Positions 1-10,439 of a stretch of 64,000 nt of DNA are shown one piece after another; the stretch's first letter is position 1; the number at the start of each line of letters is the position of its first letter. The notes under the pieces were generated by a model, which saw only the letters and a program-made list of their open reading frames with translations, was not told the origin of the DNA and did no database searches. Source of the stretch: Mercenaria mercenaria (Eukaryota; Mollusca; Bivalvia; Venerida; Veneridae); contig NC_069371.1 in the NCBI RefSeq assembly GCF_021730395.1, positions 49,238,001 through 49,302,000 of the forward strand, in the 5' to 3' direction. Both the position numbers and the translations under genes were made by a program.

Positions 1-67
1 TTCGACCAAAACTTAAATCTGCATCACCATGGAAAACATTAGGAGGTTATTTTATTCAATGTTACAG

Positions 68-792
68 GAAGCATATTGCTTATAGAAACGATACACTGCA
101 AAATGTGATGGGTGTGACACGACGCGTTGTTCATCTTACCTGGAAAAACAAGTACCAGTACATAACACAGGCAAGATGCATGTAAGTGCTTATCAAGTTT
201 TATGTTTGTTAATAGTCAAATTTATCATCTTAAAAACACTTCGAATAAATGATCAAACGTCCATATGGTCTTAATTCTATAAGAACACCAGACAAAACAC
301 CAACTGAAATATAATCCTGTTTGTTTTGGTAAACATTAGTCGTTGCCATAAAGGTTACCAAAACAAACAGGATTATCTTAAAGAATTAAGACCATTGTAA
401 CCTTCCTGGCACAGACTAAAGTTAAACTTTTTACGGTTAAACAAAATACTTCAAATAGACAGAATCTTAAACCGCTGGATAAATTAAGCCAAAACTGTTC
501 CTTTTTTCATGTACTAGCACTAGAACTAAAAATAATTTCTTCGTACCAAGTTTCAGTTGTACCTTAAGTTAATAATACATGGATAAAAACAGAAAAGCTT
601 TATGTAGTTTATTTGTTACTATATTTACCTATCAATGTTTTATCTTTTAGTGGAGTCGGCTCATGTGATGGCATATGTGTTTTGGAGGATACTGTGAGAA
701 CTGTCCTTGTGTATGACAGACAATCAGTTACATTTGATCAGGTTTTAGTGCCGAGCTATTGTTCGTGCAAAAGAGCAGACAATAAAAAATGA
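68..792 (+). CDS. NGF/Spaetzle-like cystine-knot ligand, copy A (exons 3-4 only)
   Basis: This is the 3' half of a gene cut by the window edge. Exon 3 is 68-181 (acceptor ..ttacag, donor gtaagt) and exon 4 is 651-792 (acceptor ..ttttag), ending in TGA. Both splice boundaries are phase 2. Exon 3 carries the conserved N-V-M-G-V-T-R-R-V-V-H strand and a K-Y-Q-Y-I-T-Q-A-R-C motif. Exon 4 carries G-S-C-D-G-I-C, then V-L-V-Y-D-R and F-D-Q-V-L-V-P-S-Y-C-S-C-K-R. It is the direct counterpart of the complete gene at 18649-21216; exon 4 differs by one residue (Q for R). Exon 3 is 12 nt shorter, an in-frame loss of four codons in the loop before K-N-K-Y-Q-Y. Exons 1-2 should lie upstream of the window. 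The predicted role is a secreted cystine-knot ligand, by family inference. Confidence 0.78.
266..394. mobile_element. Palindromic MITE in intron 3 of copy A, internally shortened
   Basis: The ends tggtcttaatt / aattaagacca are inverted. Inside lies a second inverted pair, ataatcctgtttgttttggt and its complement, around a short loop. The same element sits in intron 3 of A' at 20669-20834 with longer arms, so it was present before the block duplication and lost sequence here. Confidence 0.7.
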
Positions 793-856
793 TCAAAATG
801 TGTAAGTTTATGGTGGAGACTTGGGTTAAGTATTAAATGATCAGATTTGACGCAGA

Positions 857-862
857 AATAAA
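857..862 (+). terminator. Poly(A) signal of copy A
   Basis: AATAAA lies 65 nt after the stop codon of copy A. The same sequence context is kept after A' at 21289. Confidence 0.55.
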
Positions 863-942
863 ATGATATAAGAAGACAATACAGCTACAATTTGCCCCCG
901 CATCGTACGAAAGATTTTATGTTATGCAACTGCATAACATTT

Positions 943-1155
943 GAGCCGCGCCATGAGAAAACCGACATAATGGCTTTGCGACCAGCATGGATCCAGTCTG
1001 GTCAGGATCCATGCTGTTCGCTAACAGTATCTTTAATTCCAATAGGCTTTGAAAGCGAACAGCATGGATCCTGACCAGACTGAAGGGATGCGCAGGCAGG
1101 TCTGGATCCATGCTGGTCGCAAAGCCACTATATTGGTTTTCTCATGGCGCGACTC
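943..1155. mobile_element. Palindromic MITE M1 (gagccgcgccatgagaaaacc family), complete
   Basis: Inverted ends begin gagccgcgccatgagaaaacc and close ..ctcatggcgcgactc, with a core of inverted ggatccatgctggtcgc blocks. The element is flanked by ATTT on both sides. The matching site in unit 2 (21407-21410) is empty and has a single ATTT, which proves insertion after duplication with a 4-bp target duplication. It has no coding capacity and belongs to a family with four copies in this window. Confidence 0.88.
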
Positions 1156-1740
1156 ATTTATGTTATAGCCAATCACAGTACAATCTGATGTGTAGCTTGA
1201 TATAAGATATGAATTCGAAAGGTTAGGTTCAGCGTTCCGTTCTTTTAGAAACAGACAAATAGCACATAGCTGAAGTTATGAACTATATCCTATAAATATG
1301 ATATCAATCTTATAATTACGCTTTTTAGAAAAAAATGAATATGATTTTGTAGGAAATATCAAGAAGCTCATTATCGCCACGACAGCAACAGAAACTGGTC
1401 TGTCCAGACTAATCTATATTCATCATACATGTACGGAATAGTCGCACAATGTGTTTCTAAATAAACTAGCATTTCGCTTCCAAGTCGCCTGTTTGATATA
1501 CAAACACCTGAGAAAGGAAAAAAAAAATACCTACATACAAATGCTTTTGAAAGCGGCATAAACAAAACTGATGGTAGCCGTATTAATAAAACTTCTTTAC
1601 CACTCGTTCGCGGTTACTAGCAAAAAAACTTAATACAAAAATGATCATTCAAAACAATATAAAGTACATTTCTTAACTTATATATAGGCCGTACATATAC
1701 ACACGTTAAATATTATAGCCTAACAATGCTTACATTAAAT

Positions 1741-1890
1741 GAGCCGCGCCATGAGAAAACCAACATAGTGGGTTTGCGACCAGCATGGATCCAGACCAGC
1801 AGGCGCATCCGCGCAGTCTGGTCAGGATCTATGCTGTTCGCTAACAGTTTTTCTAATTTCAATAGGCTTTGATAGCGGATCCATGCTGGT
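1741..1890. mobile_element. MITE M1, copy truncated in its right arm
   Basis: Starts with gagccgcgccatgagaaaac and runs through the internal cagtctggtcaggatc block, but stops within the right arm. The unit 2 counterpart near 21880 lacks it, so it is specific to unit 1. Confidence 0.8.
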
Positions 1891-1956
1891 ATTTTAATAT
1901 GTGTCGTAAGCGCATATTATAACTCCACAAAATCAGTGATGCATGTCAAATACTCG

Positions 1957-2136
1957 AATAACTGCGCCACCCTCCATAACGCAACGAATATCTGCGCAAC
2001 CCACCATAACGCAACAAATATCTGCGCAACCCTCCATAATGCAACGAATATCTGCGCAACCCTCCATAACGCAACGAATATCTGCGCAACCCTCCATAAC
2101 GCAACGAATATCTGCGCAACCCTCCATAACGCAACT
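1957..2136. repeat. 30-bp minisatellite, about six units
   Basis: The unit is close to tctgcgcaaccctccataac followed by gcaacgaata. The unit length is divisible by three, so several frames stay open and give repetitive translations on both strands; these are not genes. Unit 2 has one unit at 21949-21984, so the array expanded in unit 1 or shrank in unit 2. Confidence 0.92.
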
Positions 2137-2399
2137 GAAAACATCATATTTAGTGTAAGATAAAGCAATCCTCCGATATTCCTTATCATTGCTTCGCAAA
2201 CCATATTTTTTGTCTTTATATTACAAAGATAAGACTATTTCTTATGTCTTGCTAAAGTTAAAAATTTCTTCTGTAGGAGTAACTAAATAAGTCAATTGAT
2301 AAGCAGATCTGAACTGAAGAATATCCATTTACGGGATACAGAGTTCGTTATGATCATACTAAGCCACATCCTATATTCATTTGATAGTTTGAACACTGC

Positions 2400-2464
2400 G
2401 AATATAGATACAACGTGATCGAATATAGATACAACGTGATCGAATATAGATACAACGTGATAGC
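2400..2464. repeat. 21-bp direct repeat, three units
   Basis: cgaatatagatacaacgtgat occurs three times in a row. Unit 2 has a single copy near 22288. Confidence 0.9.
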
Positions 2465-5400
2465 ATTTTCTAATCAGCATAGTAAATGATAAAACTCGAA
2501 CACTAGTGAAAGTCTGAATTCAATGTAGTGCAATAATTAATGATATGTTCAAACAAACAAACAAATCAATATGCACTATCAAATAAAGAGTCTATTGTAA
2601 CAGTTATTATTATTATTATTATTATTATATTATTACTACTATTAAATAAACTTTGATAATGTGGCAGTTGAGTCCAATAACTCCAGGGGTGTTCAAAGAT
2701 AATCCGTCATAGATCTATTGTAAAGCAAATACTGGATTTGCCTGTATTGGCAAAAAAACACTGCCGATTGTATTGAGGCCATCTGTCACATTAGTTTATC
2801 AGTATCTGTACGAAGATCCTATAGAAGCGTAACAAAGGAAAAGAATAACACACTTTGTTTGTTTGTTTGTTTGAGTCAGTTCACGAGAAGTAATGAGATG
2901 TGCAACACCCACCTCACGTGCCCTCACATCGGCTTTGGTGAAAATATGTTATCTGTTGAATGGACTCCATGATCCAAAAGGCCCAGAAAATATAACAGCA
3001 CCGAGTATAAGTACGGGAAGACTTTTGTGGCCACCACATGGCACTTAAAGACTTCTTGTGATGGCTAATACAATCTGTAAGAAGATCCTTTCGATGGCAA
3101 AGTTTATCAAATATGCAACAGCTCTCACGCTCCAAGCATGTCTTTTTCAAAAGTGATATTCTAGTATTCAAATTTATAAAATAGACCCATTGATCAAAAT
3201 ATACCAGAACATACACTGAGTCCAAGTACGTGGAGACTCTTTACGGCAGCTGCATTGTACAAAAAGATCGTTATGAATCATAGACCACAAACAAAATCCA
3301 TTACAAGCCAAGTTTATGTACTTTCACAAATCTTGGATGATAAACAGAAAACTCACGGACAATGAGAATAACATACACTATGCACATCCCAAGACCACAG
3401 CCTCCTACACTCGTCCATTAAATGAGAATATATGTAGATCATAGATAACTGCATAAAAGTACATAGAAGAAGTACAAAAACAATGAAGACAAAACAAACA
3501 TATTTAATACACGAAGTGATCAGTACATATGCACCCTTGCGTCATTTATCACTGTTTTATTGCTGAAATAACGTAGGCTGAAACTAAACAAGGCACTCAA
3601 TTATAGTAGCAGATGAATGGAACAGTAATGTTGCAAAATATCGTAGAAACATAAAATCAACTGTCTGAACCAGGTTACGGTCCTTTTCCGAAATAGAAGC
3701 GCTTAGAGCTGATGCCTACAGTTAAGTATATAAACATATCTAAAATAATAGTTTGGTATTCAACAACTAACATATTTTTGTATTCTCAGCTGATTTATTA
3801 AAGACATCGAAAACAAGCACCACTTAATATTTAGCCTGTTGTGCTCTGTGCAGGCTGGTCATGGTCTGCGCTGTTTGCTATTCAGTCAGTAAAGTTTCAG
3901 TGAATACCACTTTGAATAAGAAACGGCGACGCCCAAATTGAATGACAGACCTGTTCATTTTAGAAATTAAGGGATTGGTTAAAAATTAAAATGTTTCTTC
4001 TGCCACAGCAGTAAAGTTCCTGTAGCTTTCCTAACATGTTTGATGTGTTAGAAATACATGTATATAATATCTAATGAGTAATTATGACCAGTAATTCAGA
4101 TGAAATTGAATCAAATATCAAGTCTACCTCATTATGAAACGAGATTGCAATGCGATATCGAAAATTCTTGAACTACTTTAGTATCTAATTATCTTTATTT
4201 ACTGATTTCAACTTAAGATTTACTAATGTCATGTTTACTTGACGAGATTTACTAGAGCAAAAATTTGGCAACATTCCTGAAATATTTCCAGGTCAACGTT
4301 GGATTTTTATGTTTTTCTTGTTTGTTTCTTTTTAATCTTGTAAAAATGTTAGATAGACAATAAACTATTATATTAAGCCGTCTTTTTTAATAAATAAATT
4401 TAAGTTAACAGCATGTCTCTATATGAACGAAGTGTTGAAGAGAGTAAATTATGTACACAATGAAGTCGCTCCCAACGTAGCAATACATACAATAAACTTT
4501 AATAAGAAGAGGAAAAATCCTTCCTGACATAGCAGATAATTTTAGAATGGCAAAGGTATTTTACGACACAGTATTTGAATTGCACATTGTCTGTCAATGA
4601 CATTTAAAATAGTGTTGTAAATCTAGTACAATGTATATTCCATTGATATAGAAGCACTATGATCATAGTATATATAAACAACAAATGTATTATATAAAAG
4701 TTCCATCGTATTATTCAATAATATTTTTTATCATATGGTCAAAATATATCATAATATATACATATTGGTCACAAATTATTTTACAAGTATATTTTGTCCC
4801 TGTGTGAAATTTAACATTTTTCTGTTGTTTTTTTTTCCATGCTTACAGTTGAAAATAATACCTTGATCTCACTAGAAAATACGGGTCAATATAGTGTGCC
4901 AACTATGTAGTGGTATGTGCAGTAGATGTACCTTAAAAAGTTTGGTCAATGAATTTGTCAGATTGTCGAGTTCTGACACTGTAATATGTATAACGCTAAG
5001 AGTACGTATACAGCTATCATATCCTTAAAGATAAAGAATGTTTTTATTGACATTAAATTGGATTTTATGATGATTATATTTTCACTGTTTGTATAAACAA
5101 AAAAAACAACATATTGTGAACGAAACTAGACACTTGGCAGGATTAACTGCAAAATTATTAATACATGTTTTAAGTTTGATGTTTATAAACAATTTATAAA
5201 AGTGCATGATTGTAATGACAATGTTATCATGACATTTGTGGGCAAACAGCCACAAGACACATTGCATGAAAAGCTGCACCATCGTAAACATGTGTTTCAG
5301 TCGTGACATTTGCAAACATTTAATATAGATGCATGATCTGTATCATGTGTTATAACAAGTATATATTCAAGGTTGTAATAAGAGGTCATCTTCATAGGAA

Positions 5401-5838
5401 ATATCTAATTGAGATATTTAAAGGCGTTGTGTGGTTTCAAGGTTTTGAGAATCGTAAAGTCCAAATTAATTTCAAATTGATTTATTTCGAAATTTACTTG
5501 CTTATTTTTTATGAAAAATATTTGATTTGCAACAATGAATACGAATGTAATATTCACCCAAAGCAAAGTTTACATCTTCTCCACGTATTGTTTTCAGTAC
5601 TTTTCTCAGGGCACACTAATTTTTAGCATCTCCATTACCGGGACTTTTTATAAACTTTTAGTTTTTATTTTCTTAAAACGACTGCATGGTAAATAACAAT
5701 TGTCCGTGATCATCTTCACGCAACGCAATAATGTAATTATAGTAAAATGATGAGAGAAGGAACAAAATGCTTCCTGAACCTGGTTTGTTTACATGGGAAA
5801 TATATCATTGAGATGCAGACGATAAGTTTATATTTGAA
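2465..5838. other. Spacer between copies A and B
   Basis: No gene is seen. It holds an (ATT)n run at 2602-2640 and GTTT/AAAC runs near 2555 and 2855. It aligns with 22320-27110 of unit 2, except that 3365-4055 has no counterpart there. Short open frames do not keep their frame between the two units. Confidence 0.6.
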
Positions 5839-5846
5839 TATATAAG
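5839..5846 (+). promoter_or_regulatory. Candidate TATA box of copy B
   Basis: TATATAAG lies 159 nt upstream of the ATG. The surrounding stretch from the gggaaatat block at about 5800 through agcaatagttactta is conserved upstream of B' (TATATAG at 27115). This is inference from position and conservation. Confidence 0.4.
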
Positions 5847-5997
5847 GGTCAGCAATAGTTACTTACGTATTTCGCAGTCGTTTGGAACTTTAAACGGACG
5901 AATAACTTTCCTTACCGATTTGTTGAATATATTTGTAAATGTAAGAAGAATAAAGGAGATATCGTGATATATTTCTATAACATTAGACTTGTATCAA

Positions 5998-8982
5998 ATG
6001 GAATTATTTGTAATTATAAAAATGCTGCTTGTATCATTATATATATGTTTTCTGTCAAACGGACCTATTGCGTTTGCCTTCCGGCGAAAGGAAGAGCCTG
6101 AAAATGTCGTCAAATATTTAATATGTAAGGAACCCTGGTGTGAAAAGTACAGGTAATAAGTTTTGTGTTTCTAAATGACTTTAATTACTTTGTTAATTTA
6201 CTTTTTTGTTCACTCGCTTTTCCATATAACCATTTTAAGCTATTTTTCTTGGTTTGAAAACGGTAAGTAGAGACAATGCACTGAAATGTCAGTCAAAAAA
6301 TCTATCATAAAATATGATAAATTGCAAAAGGGACCGGCGCAAGACTTAGTCTTTGCCGAATACAAAAAGTATTGGCATTTAATGAAATCTAATGCTATAA
6401 ACTTTATCTGAGAGCAAAAGATCTTCCCTGTCTATCAGCTAGATTGTCCATTACAAATGGATCACAGATTGTCAATTTCATGTCCTTTCCGATTTGTAAA
6501 AAGCTCCATTTTAACGATGACCTGGGACAGTATTACCCTTGCTTTCCGAAAGAGCTTGCAACTTTCTTTACTGACATCAATGATCATGAAATTATGTTAG
6601 AAATGTCAATGGATCCATTTGTTTTGCATTCAACATTATACTGACATTGATATTCAGGTATATATCTTTACATTTTTAATAACGAGAATTGTACATGTAT
6701 TTCAGTCCTTCGGAAGTAGCAGAGATGTTTCCAGGCGTTTTTCTCACTAAAGAGAAATACCTTATTCAAAAGAGCATATACAATGAAACAAGGGCAAACT
6801 ATCTGCGTAATGAAGGGGTCAAAGACGTAGACATTATTCTTGGCCTCGGAGGAGATGGAGATTCCTGCTGCGCTACGTAAGTTGCCTTATCAACCGGAAG
6901 TAAAAAAAGATGACGTCAATGGCCAACGTGTTAGATATCATAAATTCTGGTCTTCAGTCAGAAGTTTCAAAACGTAGCCACATTTTCTGTTTGACATTCG
7001 GCAAAGAAGGAAGAACAGTTTGTATGCCGTTTATAGAAGGTGTTAAACAATAATCCGTTTTCGATTGCTACTAATGCACTGATTTTAATAGAAACACTCC
7101 CTCAACTCCTATAATAGTTAAGATTCTAAAAATAATGCACTCAGTTAAATCAAGCATATGTAATAGGACTTAAAGGACATACAGCACTCATTTTAAAGAC
7201 AATTGCAGCAGTTTTTTGTATGAGACATGGGGCAAAAATTTCCCAATAGTGTTTGTTCAAACTTTATGTATGAATACAGTTTAATGGTTTAATGTTAGAA
7301 ACAAAAAAATGAAAAACAATCATAGGTCAATGTCATTTTTTAGATTTATCTGCCATTCAAACTGGACTTTTCTTCAAATTTGCATATTCAAGGACAGATA
7401 ACTCCTGAACAAACATGGTGACCTTCGATTTTTTCATAATTCTGATTCTAACATGACACTGTGATGACACATTAAACAAATCCATTACTGGGAAATTGGT
7501 CGTTTAGACACTACGAGATACATCTGAAGATGATCATTTCATATGTAAACTTAGAAGCAACCTGTTTGTACAATTTACCAATTTGTTCTTTACTTTTAGG
7601 ACCTACAAGGCGCATATAAACTCAAGCCTGACCAATATCGATGGAATAAAAAGATCTATCGTGCATATGACAAGTGTTGAACCGCCAATGTATCAGTTTA
7701 TACCACATGCATACTGTGAAACTACGTGTGTATTTTATTTTGTTCTGTTAGTTCAATAAACGTTTCGCAATTTTAACAGATGACGTCACAATGTACTTTC
7801 ACCAAGACAAGAATAACAAATAAAGCCGTTGGCTGTTAAAAATATCGGACTGTACATAATTTAAGAATAGCTAGTGGGCTTGGAATGTATTAGCTAATTT
7901 CAGCTAGTCAATAATACACCAAGCAAATGTCTTCAAAGCTTGGATAAAGTTTGTTTTGCAGGTATACATTTTTCTGCATGAAAGGAATGTTATCATTTAT
8001 GTTTATAAATTTATGATTTTTCATTGTTCAACAAAACTCTGATATAATGCATGATTGCAGCTTGCATCAAGTTAACATGGAAGGATTTGACTTTAGCTTG
8101 TAAGTAGATAAAAATGGCACTAGCTATTTTAAGCTAATAGATTTTTTTGTGATTGGCTACTTACAGAGATTAATCAGTAGGTTTTGGTCAGTAAAATATT
8201 AATAAAGTAATTAAATATTATTGTTTAACATTAGCTGGTATCTTTCATTTTAGCTAGTGAACAAAAAGGGCACTAGCTACTTTTAGCTAATACAAATGTT
8301 GCTAAATTTGACTCCTGCAAATATGAAGCATTAAACGGCAGATGTTTTAAATATTCTAAACAGAGACAGAGTGCATGCCCACGGATCATGGGCCGTAAGT
8401 TTGATCCTCGGGTTAGGTATATGTTCTCCATGAAAATTTGTTAAAAGACAGTGTGTCTGAAATCATTCCTCCTTTACCGCTGATTCATGTGGAGACGTTG
8501 GCAAATATTTGCGGAGAAGAGGTTAGTACTGGTGGTACAGAATCCAGGACAACTGGTTTGGTTAATTGCTTGTCTTTACATAACAGAAATACTGTTGAAA
8601 AACGGAGGAAGCCCAAAACAAAACAAATTCTATGCTGTTAAAAGAATGAATTTATTTTTCAATTATGTTATGATACTTATAGACTCCAGTGTCGAATAAA
8701 ACTTACAGAAAAGAAAGTTCAGTGTGAAACAAAGTGATTTAAAACTGCGTTTAACTTATTTATCTGCATATCAAGAAACATCTTCTCGACTTTGTTATGG
8801 CGTTAATTATATGTTTCTTAATTTTAAACATTTTTTTCAGTACAAGTGGGGGATGTTTTGGAATATGCGTTCTGGAGAAAATAACATTAACACTCCTCGT
8901 TTACGACCCTGTGGCCAAAATCATGATATTTGATCAGTTCCTGCTGCCCGGATACTGCTCGTGTAAACGCGTTCTTCAATAA
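5998..8982 (+). CDS. NGF/Spaetzle-like secreted cystine-knot ligand, copy B
   Basis: Four exons: 5998-6152, 6706-6876, 7600-7725 and 8841-8982, all GT-AG and phase 2, giving 197 residues. Residues 1-27 form a signal peptide (hydrophobic, ending A-F-A). C43 and C48 lie in C-K-E-P-W-C-E-K-Y. Exon 2 has an amphipathic stretch, an N-glycosylation site at N78 and an acidic G-G-D-G-D-S-C-C (C106, C107). The knot cysteines are C107, C148, C156, C160, C190 and C192, with spacings 41-8-4-30-2. Human NGF has 43-10-12-28-2, and Y-Q-F-I-P-H-A-Y-C..G-C-F-G-I recalls the NGF Q-Y-F-F-E-T-K-C..G-C-R-G-I segment. The ending F-D-Q-F-L-L-P-G-Y-C-S-C resembles Spaetzle. Expected role: a secreted precursor possibly cut in the pro-region (R81 aligns with an Arg in A' and B') and acting on a cell-surface receptor. 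IL-17-type knots are the main alternative. The gene model is firm; the family call is moderate. Confidence 0.82.
6510..6644 (+). other. Open segment in intron 1 of copy B, conserved in B'
   Basis: A frame reading Q-Y-Y-P-C-F-P-K-E-L-A-T-F and then N-D-H-E-I-M-L-E-M-S-M-D-P is closely matched in B' near 27845-27935. No acceptor is shared by the two copies, so an optional or lost exon is possible but unproven. Confidence 0.25.
7755..7760 (+). terminator. Candidate intronic poly(A) signal just after exon 3 of copy B
   Basis: AATAAA starts 30 nt after the exon 3 donor and overlaps the first in-frame stop reached by reading through that donor. The arrangement is conserved in B' (29927-29932). Use would yield a short form without exon 4. 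Confidence 0.35.
7770..8650. mobile_element. Insertion specific to copy B in intron 3
   Basis: Intron 3 of B and B' align on both sides (up to the AATAAA and again from ttcaattatgttatgatac). This ~880 bp is absent from B'. It contains repeated actagcta/tagctaa motifs (7870-8300) and a SINE (8355-8624). Confidence 0.6.
8355..8624 (+). mobile_element. tRNA-derived SINE, family S2, decayed head
   Basis: The body gtatatgttctccatgaaaa, gacagtgtgtctgaaatcat and ctgttgaaaaacgg matches the better copy at 39746-40022. The tRNA-like head is badly eroded. Confidence 0.7.
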
Positions 8983-9226
8983 GTACACATAGACTTGATT
9001 GGAGATATTGTTTGCCTTACGAGTCTTTATCAGGATTACCTGAAATGAAGACTTTGTATCATATGAATGTAAACCTAAATTATGGCTTTGGGAATTCGTT
9101 TTCAATGTGTATGTAGTTTATATCAAATATAGTGACTTTCTGGCGTTATAACCAGTCAATTTGTTTAACTGTAACTGCAAATAATTACTAATGTTGTAAA
9201 AAGGCGGAAGCCCGAATCATTTTGTA

Positions 9227-9232
9227 AATAAA
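9227..9232 (+). terminator. Poly(A) signal of copy B
   Basis: AATAAA in tttgtaaataaaattt, about 245 nt after the stop codon. The identical context follows B'. Confidence 0.55.
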
Positions 9233-9969
9233 ATTTGAAAGACGATACAAAATATTACTTCTTTTTCATGTAATGCACCTAAATGGTGATAACAGTGGTC
9301 ACACTTTATAATTTTGACTGCTGAAATCACTTTAAAAAATGAAACTATGATCAGCATTATGATCAGTGTGAAAAAAATACTTGTATTACTTTTGGAATGA
9401 CACTGAACCTACTTTGGAAATGAAACTAAGATAAGATTGTTTCAGCCATGAAACTGCGAACGCAAAGCTGAGACCTATATGCTTATTGTTAGAAACAAAT
9501 ATTAAACATACAATGCAAAAATACGATAGATATGTCATTTGGTAACAAAAGAAAAGAAAATACGCGCGTGTGTGCATCCCGTGACAACTAATAAATAAAG
9601 TACATGTTAATTGTAAACCTTAACACATCATGGATTACTCATTTAACATCATATCAATTCATTAGCCATCTAATACATAAGCGTAGACATTTTCAGTACC
9701 AATATTGAATGAGTTTACAAAAATAATGAGAAATTCATTCTGTACTTTATTATATCGTATATACCGTACAAAGTCACATGTAGCAAAATCAGAACAAAAG
9801 TTTTGTTTCTGCAAAAATTATTTAAAAGGCTGTACTTACATCAAAGCCTAACAGTTTGTTTAGATATACATATGTATAAGAAAGTCGACGTGAAAGTTCC
9901 CGTTTTTACCAGATACATATATATATTTAAGTTATTTTCTTTTTTTTTCCCCCATCTTATTTTTTATTA
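9233..9969. other. 3' flank of copy B
   Basis: No gene is seen. It aligns with 31061-32715 of unit 2, which is longer because a LINE fragment and neighbouring sequence are present only there. Confidence 0.5.
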
Positions 9970-10203
9970 TTTTTTTTTTTTGGTTTAACGTCGCACCAAC
10001 ACTACTATAACTTTTGACGGTAGACGAAGATCCCCGGTGCCCAACCGTGCATTATTTCATTACGGGCGTACATCCGTGTAGAACCAACGACATTTCGTAA
10101 GCCAGCTGGATGACTTTCGCACTTGCGAGGTTCGAACTGACATCGGTGAGGGCAAGCGATTTGAAGTCAGCGACCTTAACCACTTGGCCTAAGAGGCCTC
10201 TAA
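9970..10203 (-). mobile_element. tRNA-derived SINE, family S1 (RUDI-like), unit 1 copy
   Basis: On the minus strand it begins with a tRNA-like head (ggcctcttaggccaagtgg), has a B box of the ggttcgaa type (eroded), and ends in taacgtcgcacc read on the plus strand. The same SINE is at 32717-32990 in unit 2, so it is older than the block duplication. Confidence 0.78.
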
Positions 10204-10439
10204 GCTATTTTCATCTGGAAAAACAGTTACGAAAATACGATATTTATGCTACGGCAAGGTCACGCGTTTTAACTAACATAAAGGTCATGAAATATAAAAA
10301 TATATACTCATACACAATTGATCATTCTCTTTACTGATTATAATTTGATTCTGTCCAAACGAGCCTTTTACCCGCATTCAAATTATAATATATTTCTTCG
10401 TCTTATGAATGTCGAACGGTTTTTAAGTTTGGAAATGCT

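Noticed and set aside
1917-2204. Open frames on both strands with A-L-W-R-V-A-Q-I-F-V or C-A-T-L-H-N-A-T-N-I repeats
   Set aside because: They are translations of the 30-bp minisatellite; the 30-base period keeps every frame open.
5998-8982. IL-17 family assignment for the ligand genes
   Set aside because: IL-17 has the same knot topology, but the S-P-W motif and the C-x-C-x-x-C pattern are missing, while the NGF/Spaetzle cysteine spacing and P-x-x-C-x-C end fit. Kept as the main alternative.
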